Below, in pieces: positions 61,814-64,000 of a DNA stretch of 64,000 bases. The first letter of the stretch is position 1. Each line of letters starts with the position of its first letter. The DNA comes from Actinomycetota bacterium (lineage in GTDB: Bacteria; Actinomycetota; Geothermincolia; Geothermincolales; RBG-13-55-18). The notes under the pieces are model-generated. The model was not told the origin of the DNA. It worked only from the letters and a program-made list of their open reading frames with translations, and ran no database searches. The stretch covers positions 62,001 to 126,000 of the forward strand of contig JACIXD010000003.1 of NCBI GenBank assembly GCA_014360645.1. Reading direction: 5' to 3'. Position numbers and translations under genes: made by a program.

Positions 61814-62834
61814 AGGGGTGGAGTTGGCCCTTTTCCTGAGCAGCAAGTCACCCGTCGGCGACCTGCTGGCGGAAAGGAAGGTGGTGGCCCTGGAGCTGCA
61901 AGGGTTCTCGCGATCCCTGGAGACCGGGAACCTGCGTTCCCTGGCCTTGCTGCTTGCCGCTTTCCGCCGCTGCCGCGCGGAGATGAAGAGAGAGCGTCCG
62001 GACGTGGCGGTGTCCTTCGGCGGATACGCGGGCGTGCCGGGGTCGCTGGCCGCCCTTAGCCTGGGCGTGCCCCTGGTGATACACGAGCAGAACGCCGTAC
62101 CCGGCCTGGCCAACCGCATGCTGGCTCCCCTGGCGCGCAAGGTGGCGGTGTCCTTCCGGCGCACCCTGGAGGAAGCCCCGGGCTGGAAGAAAAAGACAGT
62201 ACTCACCGGAAATCCCCTGCTGTCCCGCGCGCGGCAGGGAGGGGATGTGGACCCCTGGTCCTTCTTCGGTCTCGAGAGGGGGAGGAGGACGGTGGCCGTG
62301 GTGGGAGGCAGCCAGGGCGCCGCTTCCCTGAACCGTGCCGTGCTGGAGGCCCTTCCCGCATGGAGGGAAAGGGGCGACCTCCAGGTGGTGCACGCGGTGG
62401 GCGTGGAGAAATACCCTGAGTTCGCTTCCCTGGTGGGCGGCGCGGTGGCGGGCCCGCTCATCTACCGGCCCTACCCCTACATCCAACGCATGGACTTGCT
62501 GTACGCCGCGGCCGACCTGGTGGTCTGCCGGGCGGGGGCCTCCACCATCGCGGAGCTGGCGGAGGCGGGATGCCCCGCCGTCCTGGTGCCCTACCCTTAT
62601 GCCACCGCCGGTCACCAGGAGGCCAACGCCGGGGAGCTGGTCTCCCTGGGGGCGGCGGTGATGGTGCCCGACGGCGAGCTGGACGGTTCCAGGCTCCGCG
62701 CGGAAGTGGAGGCGCTGCTGGCCGACGCCTCCGGGCTGGCGCGCATGCGGGAGGCGGCGAGGCGGGCGGCGGTGCCCGGGGCGGCGGCGCGCCTCGCGGA
62801 CCTGGTGGCGGTGGCGGCGGGGAGGAGAGGATGA
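61731..62834 (+). CDS. murG: UDP-GlcNAc:lipid I N-acetylglucosaminyltransferase
   Basis: Membrane-associated GT-B enzyme that converts lipid I to lipid II. The 367 residues begin RVAICGGGTGGHLHPLLALAEEL, with the glycine-rich loop. SFGGYAGVPG, HEQNAVPGLANRML, GGSQGAASLNRAV and the donor site RAGASTIAELAEAGCPAVLVPYPYATAGHQ are present. The GTG at 61731 overlaps the ftsW 3' end, and AGAAGGAGCGGAA lies before it. murC begins inside its stop (ATGA). Confidence 0.95.
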   Translation: MRVAICGGGTGGHLHPLLALAEELASREGVELALFLSSKSPVGDLLAERKVVALELQGFSRSLETGNLRSLALLLAAFRRCRAEMKRERPDVAVSFGGYAGVPGSLAALSLGVPLVIHEQNAVPGLANRMLAPLARKVAVSFRRTLEEAPGWKKKTVLTGNPLLSRARQGGDVDPWSFFGLERGRRTVAVVGGSQGAASLNRAVLEALPAWRERGDLQVVHAVGVEKYPEFASLVGGAVAGPLIYRPYPYIQRMDLLYAAADLVVCRAGASTIAELAEAGCPAVLVPYPYATAGHQEANAGELVSLGAAVMVPDGELDGSRLRAEVEALLADASGLARMREAARRAAVPGAAARLADLVAVAAGRRG

Positions 62835-64000
62835 GCGGCGCCGGGAGAGTCCATTTCATCGGCGTGGGAGGAGCGGGCATGAGCGCCATCGCCGTGGTGC
62901 TCCTGGCACGGGGCGTGCAGGTGAGCGGGTCCGACCTCAAGGAGTCGCGCAACACGCGCAGGCTGCGCCAGATGGGGGCCCGCATCCATATCGGGCACCG
63001 CCCGGAGAACGTCGAGGACGCCGGGATGGTGGTGGTGTCGTCGGCCATCCCGGAGAGAAACGTGGAGCTGTCCAGGGCGCGCGAGAAGGGGCTCGAGATC
63101 ATCCCCCGCGCCGCCATGTTGGGAAGGATCATGGAGGAGGGGAAGGGGATCGCGGTGGCCGGGACCCACGGCAAGACCACCACCACCTCCATGCTGGCCA
63201 TGATCCTGCGCGAGGCGGGACTGGACCCCACCTACGTGGTGGGAGGGGAGCTCAACGACGTGGGCAGCAACGCCCATGCGGGCCAGGGAGAGTACGTGGT
63301 GGCGGAGGCGGACGAGAGCGACGGCTCCTTCCTCCTCCTCCGGCCGTGGGCCGCGGTGGTGACCAACCTGGAGGAGGACCATCTCGATTACTTCGCGAGC
63401 CGCGAGGCCATCGTGGAACATTTTCGCCGCTTCGTATCCATGCTGCCCGAGGGTGGCCTGCTGGTGCTGAACGGCGACGACCCGGGAGCCGCGGCCGTGC
63501 TCGGCCATACCCGGGCGCGGGAGGTGACCTTCGGGACGGGAGCGGACTGCACCTATCGCTGCACGGACATATGCCTCCTCAAGGGCAGGTCGCAGTTCGT
63601 GCTCCGTGCGCCGGGAGGCATGCGGCGGGAGATACAACTGCGGGTCCCCGGGCGTCACAACGTCCTCAACGCCACGGCGGCCTTGGCCCTCGCCTTGTCC
63701 ATGGGGGTGGATGCGGATAAGGCGGCGAGGGCGCTGCGGAGGTTCGGCGGCGTACAGAGGCGCTTCCAGGAGGTGGAGAGCGTGGCGGGGGTCAGGCTGG
63801 TGGACGACTATGCCCACCACCCCTCCGAGGTACTGGCGACATTGGAGGCGGCCAGGAACGAGGGAGCGGAGCGCGTGGTGTGCATATTCCAGCCCCACCG
63901 TTATACGCGCACGGCGTCGCTGTGGGAGGAGTTCGGGAGGGCTTTGGCGCTCGCGGATGTGGTGATGGTGACGGACGTCTACTCCGCGGGCGAGGAGCCG
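62831..64000 (+). CDS. murC: UDP-MurNAc:L-alanine ligase, 5' part; gene continues past the window edge
   Basis: First Mur ligase of the stem peptide. The 390 visible residues include VHFIGVGGAGMSAIA (N-terminal UDP domain), SSAIPERN, ATP loop AGTHGKTTTTSMLA, EADESDGSFLLL, TNLEEDHLDYF and DDYAHHPSEVLATLEAAR plus FQPHRYTRT of the C-terminal domain. All are MurC-specific. It is coupled to murG by a 4-base overlap. The last part of the ligase domain lies beyond the window. Confidence 0.95.
   Translation, partial: MSGAGRVHFIGVGGAGMSAIAVVLLARGVQVSGSDLKESRNTRRLRQMGARIHIGHRPENVEDAGMVVVSSAIPERNVELSRAREKGLEIIPRAAMLGRIMEEGKGIAVAGTHGKTTTTSMLAMILREAGLDPTYVVGGELNDVGSNAHAGQGEYVVAEADESDGSFLLLRPWAAVVTNLEEDHLDYFASREAIVEHFRRFVSMLPEGGLLVLNGDDPGAAAVLGHTRAREVTFGTGADCTYRCTDICLLKGRSQFVLRAPGGMRREIQLRVPGRHNVLNATAALALALSMGVDADKAARALRRFGGVQRRFQEVESVAGVRLVDDYAHHPSEVLATLEAARNEGAERVVCIFQPHRYTRTASLWEEFGRALALADVVMVTDVYSAGEEP

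Overview
This is a GC-rich bacterial chromosome segment (about two thirds G+C by eye) with densely packed genes. Many are joined by 4-base stop/start overlaps, and TTG or GTG starts are frequent (serA, gltX, murF, mraY, ilvB, ftsW, murG). The dcw cluster, a meso-diaminopimelate-type MurE, a LeuB resembling the actinobacterial type and an Ala/Lys-rich protein tail suggest a high-GC Gram-positive-type lineage, perhaps a deep-branching actinobacterium. That placement is inference and no 16S gene is present. Nothing here looks like a phage, plasmid or insertion sequence.

Layout. (1) 1-883: 5' part of a dihydrolipoyl dehydrogenase gene, reading leftward. (2) 1264-20192: a nearly complete branched-chain amino-acid region. 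It starts with an aconitase-superfamily pair plus a beta-decarboxylating dehydrogenase carrying isocitrate-type residues. Then come ilvD-ilvB-ilvN-ilvC, a class V aminotransferase, serA, leuA-leuC-leuD-leuB, ilvE and a citramalate synthase (cimA). Pyruvate can thus go to valine and leucine, and through citramalate to isoleucine; no threonine deaminase is present in the window. (3) 20280-25960: FAH-family enzyme, membrane protein, gltX, metallo-beta-lactamase-fold protein, quinone-oxidoreductase-like enzyme, then tRNA-Gln and tRNA-Glu. (4) 26051-32653: mixed accessory genes: SRPBCC protein, a broken HEPN gene, SipW-like signal peptidase, ZIP transporter, a 129-bp tandem repeat, TIG lipoprotein, polysaccharide deacetylase and a methyltransferase. 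(5) 33054-38067: sugar locus with a xylulokinase-like kinase, a divergent xylose isomerase-like protein and a GH3 glycosidase.

(6) 38518-41772: a two-subunit coenzyme-B12 acyl-CoA mutase behind a strong promoter, then an alpha/beta hydrolase. The mutase large subunit has lost the residues that define methylmalonyl-CoA mutase and is the best candidate for new chemistry here. (7) 42085-50742: cupin, long-form hisG, an RsbRD-like/degenerate GGDEF protein, a metallophosphatase, hisC, a 2-hydroxyacid dehydrogenase and two adjacent GT-A glycosyltransferases. (8) 51193-64000: the dcw cluster mraZ-rsmH-ftsL-ftsI-murE-murF-mraY-murD-ftsW-murG-murC in canonical order, preceded by a clear four-repeat MraZ operator; murC runs off the end.

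Promoters that can be read are of the housekeeping type, TTGACR-N17/18-(A/C)ATAAT, and stand out as AT-rich islands.
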